Positions 61,383 through 64,000 of a stretch of 64,000 nucleotides of DNA are shown here, piece by piece. Location of the stretch: NCBI GenBank assembly GCA_910574965.1, contig CAJTDB010000011.1, forward strand, positions 96,536 to 160,535. Direction: 5' to 3'. Position 1 is the stretch's first letter. Every line of letters starts with the position of its first letter. A model generated the notes under the pieces. It was not told the DNA's origin, made no database searches, and saw only the letters and a list, made by a program, of their open reading frames with translations. This DNA comes from Lachnospiraceae bacterium. GTDB taxonomy: Bacteria; Bacillota; Clostridia; Lachnospirales; Lachnospiraceae. Both the position numbers and the translations under genes were made by a program.

Positions 61383-62675
61383 TCATGGATCAAAGACCTT
61401 ATCAAGTATGTCTGACAGGGGTTCCATCGTATTCAGCATTTCCTGCAGAGTATTGGTCTGTGCCCCTGCCTCAATCAGAAGCGCCTTGTCTGACAAATGC
61501 AGATTGTAACGAAGACTTCTAAGATATATCTTTCTGGCCAGTCCCGGATAATACTGTTCGCTCATCAGCTTGAGCTGCAGTGTCAGGGCCAAATTATCCT
61601 GTATATATGGATTGTACAGGTAATCAATGGGACCGTTCTTCTTTGTCCGGCTCAGACCGTTGAAAAACATGAATCTGGCCATAGTCCTGCCGTCGATCTC
61701 CGTCACCAGCCTGGTCCCTTCTGCGACTCCGTCACGGTGCAGATCGATTACCGACTGGATGCTTGGATTTTCCTCCAAAATAGCACTGATCTCTTTCTCA
61801 GCCTTGCTGTAAGCCTCATTCCGGTCCAGTTCCCCGTCCACCAGGTCATAGACACTGGTCACATGCATCACATTATATCCCTTTTCCCGCAGAAGCTGCG
61901 CCAAGTATTCCCCTACCCCCACAATCGTGGTGGAATTATCACCAGGAACCGAGTCCACAAATCCCTCCTGAGAATGGGTATGATAAATCAGAATCTGCGG
62001 ACCTTCGACTTCTTTATCAATACTCATATCCTTTGCCAGAAGCGCTTCCGCATTTAAGTCCGCCGGAGTAATGGAAGTCGACTGATCCATAGAATAAAAA
62101 TTTCCGAACAGGAAGTCAAAATCCGACAGCTCCTCCATATTGTAAATCGTCCCGGCCGTTACGGCAGCCGGCGCGCCTTCTGTCAGATCCCCTCTGGAAT
62201 GTGCTTCTTCCGATGCACGCCTTTCCTCCTCTGTTCTCCTCTTGACTGCTTTTTCATTCTCCGCTCTGGCCAGGGCCTCCATATCGTATTCCTGCCCGGC
62301 CTCATCCAGTTCGTTTTCGTCATGGATGCCGCCTATGACCAGCATCTCATATGTGGACGCATTTTCCGTCCCTCCGGTCTGTTTTGCCCCATACTGAAGT
62401 CTGCTCAGAGGATGCAGGGCCATCACATGTTCTATGTACCAGTCTGACAGGGAAGAGACATCCTCCCCTTCCGCATATTCCAGAAAAAGCCCCGGATACA
62501 GACAGCGGGCAAATTCCCGCTGGCACACACGCTGCCAGGAGGTCTTTCCCTCCCGGATCAGATCCGGCAGGTCTCCCGACCAGAACCGCTGCCCGCCGGT
62601 AAATACAATATAAAATCCAACCGCAAAAAAAAGCACCCACAAGATCCCGTTCCACAGTCTCGAAAATCGCTCCAT
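61383..62675 (-). CDS. spoIIP: Stage II sporulation protein P
   Basis: The 430-residue protein has an N-terminal membrane anchor (about 8-28) and the SpoIIP amidase/endopeptidase domain (about 225-425): ILIYHTHSQEGF, VIDLHRDGV and LLIEAGAQTNT carry the zinc-ligand and catalytic residues. It degrades septal peptidoglycan during engulfment with SpoIID and SpoIIM. ATG 62675 follows GAGAGGATTCTT. It follows gpr, the classic gpr-spoIIP order. Confidence 0.94.
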   Translation of the reverse strand: MERFSRLWNGILWVLFFAVGFYIVFTGGQRFWSGDLPDLIREGKTSWQRVCQREFARCLYPGLFLEYAEGEDVSSLSDWYIEHVMALHPLSRLQYGAKQTGGTENASTYEMLVIGGIHDENELDEAGQEYDMEALARAENEKAVKRRTEEERRASEEAHSRGDLTEGAPAAVTAGTIYNMEELSDFDFLFGNFYSMDQSTSITPADLNAEALLAKDMSIDKEVEGPQILIYHTHSQEGFVDSVPGDNSTTIVGVGEYLAQLLREKGYNVMHVTSVYDLVDGELDRNEAYSKAEKEISAILEENPSIQSVIDLHRDGVAEGTRLVTEIDGRTMARFMFFNGLSRTKKNGPIDYLYNPYIQDNLALTLQLKLMSEQYYPGLARKIYLRSLRYNLHLSDKALLIEAGAQTNTLQEMLNTMEPLSDILDKVFDP

Positions 62676-62830
62676 AAGAATCCTCTCCCACTTCTTATTT
62701 ATATGGGAAAAGCATCTTTTCTATTCCTGTTCTCTGCCGGATCAAAGCCCCTTTGGAAACCGCTTTCTTTCGGATATATGTCCCACTTTACGAGGCACAT
62801 AACGGTCAGAACTGTGTTGTCTGACAGCCG

Positions 62831-63703
62831 CTATGCCTCCCCTGATATTTGAAAAGCCATATTCAGCGCCTCGGACAGCGTAAAACTAAGCTGTTTAATC
62901 GTTTCATCGATATTTTTCGGAGTCACAAACATTCCATTCAAATGAGGCGGCATCTGCTCGCAGTTTCCCTGAGCATCGTAAATAATGGCCGCCGCCTCTA
63001 CTACCGTTGGGACACCGATAGCAATAACCGGAATGCCAAGACTCTCCTCGGTCAGACAGTTGCGGTGATTTCCCACACCGGAACCAGGCTGGATTCCGGT
63101 ATCTGTAAGCTGGATGGTCCGGCTAAGCCGCTTGGTGCTCCTAGCCGCCAGAGCATCGATCACAATTAAAAGATCCGGCCTTGTCTGCTCCACAATTCCC
63201 CGAATGATCTCCGAAGTTTCCATACCTGTCTGCGCCATGACTCCCGGCACAATCCCGCTGACCTGACAGCACTTTTCGCTGCCCATGACCCCTTTTCCAT
63301 ATTCCCGAATCAGATGCCTTGTAATTAAAAGATTGGAAACGGTCTTCGGCCCCAGGGCATCTGGTGTCACATCCCTGTTCCCAAGTCCTGCTACCAGAAT
63401 CGAGCGCTCTTTCTCTTCCCCCATCAGCTCCTTCAGATAATGCGCCAGTGCCTCTGAGATTTCCCTGTGATAGTCCTCATCCGGCGACGCCATCCCCGGC
63501 GCTTCCAGCGTCAGATAGTTTCCCACAGGCTTCCCCATCTCCCGTGCTCCCCGTTCCGACACGATCTGCACCCTTGTCAGCCGAATATCCTTTTCTTCGT
63601 CGTAGTTTTCTTCTACCACAACCCCGTGAACCTCTACATCACTGCCTTCAAAACTCTCCTTGGCTTCCAGCGCCAGGTCCGTTCGTACTCTCATCCGTTC
63701 CAT
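62831..63703 (-). CDS. gpr: Germination protease
   Basis: The 290-residue protein degrades small acid-soluble spore proteins at germination. The conserved RTDLALEA propeptide region at the start is followed by ILVAGLGNRDVTPDALGP, PGVMAQTGMETSEII, LIVIDALAARS and QPGSGVGNHR, all GPR hallmarks. I chose ATG 63703 (AAGGAG nine bases upstream; ATG 63694 also possible); 75 codons of open frame further upstream are non-coding leader. It is probably transcribed in the forespore, but no clear sigma-G promoter was found. Confidence 0.94.
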   Translation of the reverse strand: MERMRVRTDLALEAKESFEGSDVEVHGVVVEENYDEEKDIRLTRVQIVSERGAREMGKPVGNYLTLEAPGMASPDEDYHREISEALAHYLKELMGEEKERSILVAGLGNRDVTPDALGPKTVSNLLITRHLIREYGKGVMGSEKCCQVSGIVPGVMAQTGMETSEIIRGIVEQTRPDLLIVIDALAARSTKRLSRTIQLTDTGIQPGSGVGNHRNCLTEESLGIPVIAIGVPTVVEAAAIIYDAQGNCEQMPPHLNGMFVTPKNIDETIKQLSFTLSEALNMAFQISGEA

Positions 63704-63853
63704 GTTTCTCCACTCCTTCGTTCTGCTGTCCCGCTGCGGTTTTGTACGGCATCTGTGCAGGCCCGGCGGACATCTGAACAGAACCCCGTTTTCGCGCAGC
63801 TTGAAACAGTCATTTTCAGTCATAATATTTCCGAAAAAATATAAATTTATGTA

Positions 63854-63882
63854 TTGACACCACCCCTTCTTTGGGCTAGAAT
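63854..63882 (+). promoter_or_regulatory. Consensus promoter on the plus strand upstream of gpr
   Basis: TTGACA (63854-63859), a 17-base spacer and TAGAAT (63877-63882). It points right, away from gpr, and leads within 30 bases into a terminator hairpin. Confidence 0.75.
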
Positions 63883-63906
63883 ATATTCCCATCTTTGACA
63901 GCATAA

Positions 63907-63947
63907 AAGCGGAAAATCCAGCAAACATGGGCTTTTTCCGCTTTTTT
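63907..63947 (+). terminator. Intrinsic terminator close to a promoter (sRNA or leader attenuator)
   Basis: AAGCGGAAAA (63907-63916) pairs with TTTTCCGCTT (63934-63943) and the T run continues to 63947. From the promoter at 63854 this would give a transcript of about 60 bases. It could instead be a leader attenuator of a gene beyond the right edge, or end a minus-strand gene coming from there. No gene begins before base 64000. Confidence 0.65.
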
Positions 63948-64000
63948 CAATACTTCAAAATGTAGCTATATATTATTACTTTTTTCTGGTTTTTCTTATC

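Noticed and set aside
1..64000. tRNA or rRNA genes
   Set aside because: I looked for T-loop and acceptor patterns and for rRNA-like stretches in the gene-free regions and found none convincing.

Overview
The window reads as a chromosomal segment of an anaerobic, spore-forming Clostridia, most probably a Lachnospiraceae. The supporting genes are the SCIFF peptide/maturase pair next to a fused secDF, a TIGR04086-type membrane protein, the gpr-spoIIP-lepA-hemW block, the recJ-apt-relA block, and strong AGGAGG-type ribosome binding sites. This assignment is inferred from gene content; no rRNA or tRNA gene was seen. Most genes lie on the minus strand. Plus-strand genes are the surface protein, nfo, moaA, the CNNM protein, the four aconitase-family genes and the amidase.

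Layout. 1-9.9 kb: end of an unknown plus-strand gene, then gltD, gltB, a CPBP protease, argS and a TRIC-type membrane protein. 9.9-17.7 kb: a LytTR response regulator/GHKL kinase pair, divergent from a 1324-residue surface protein, then nfo. 17.7-25.3 kb: MBL hydrolase, relA, apt, recJ and a GH36 alpha-galactosidase. 25.3-33.2 kb: GNAT, esterase, secDF, scfB, scfA, a soluble chemoreceptor and a FIST protein. 33.3-36.8 kb: molybdenum-cofactor genes (MogA-like, MOSC, moaA, moaC) interrupted by a small AT-rich insertion with terminal inverted repeats, flanked by 105-bp direct repeats. 36.8-48.2 kb: membrane protein, CNNM protein, two consecutive small+large aconitase-family pairs, AEC transporter, a sigma-like protein without region 4, EamA transporter, amidase, rarA and a deacetylase. 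48.2-51 kb: a decayed integrative element with a truncated Tn916-type integrase, 11-bp tandem repeats, a HIRAN gene and a previously unlisted 29-residue holin-like toxin. 51-57.2 kb: flotillin, three unrecognised genes, and a VWA/MoxR pair. 57.2-64 kb: hemW, an AT-rich orphan gene, lepA, spoIIP and gpr.

The most unusual signal is a family of intercistronic RNA hairpin modules of about 100 bp, arranged in tandem. Three loci (upstream of the alpha-galactosidase, the esterase and the MoxR ATPase) each carry two or three near-identical full units plus a truncated one; a fourth locus has a single short version. Sequences differ between loci, but the fold is the same: an outer stem of about 20 bp, an asymmetric 8-9 nt bulge on the 3' side, an inner stem with a G.G mismatch at the same place, a purine loop, and a GGAACU-type linker running into the Shine-Dalgarno of the next gene. 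G.U pairs that only work in the minus-strand transcript indicate that the sense-strand RNA is what is conserved. I do not recognise this as a described family.

The second notable signal is in the leader of the small toxin, where four alternating CCCTC/GGAGGG segments could form mutually exclusive hairpins, one of which hides the ribosome binding site.
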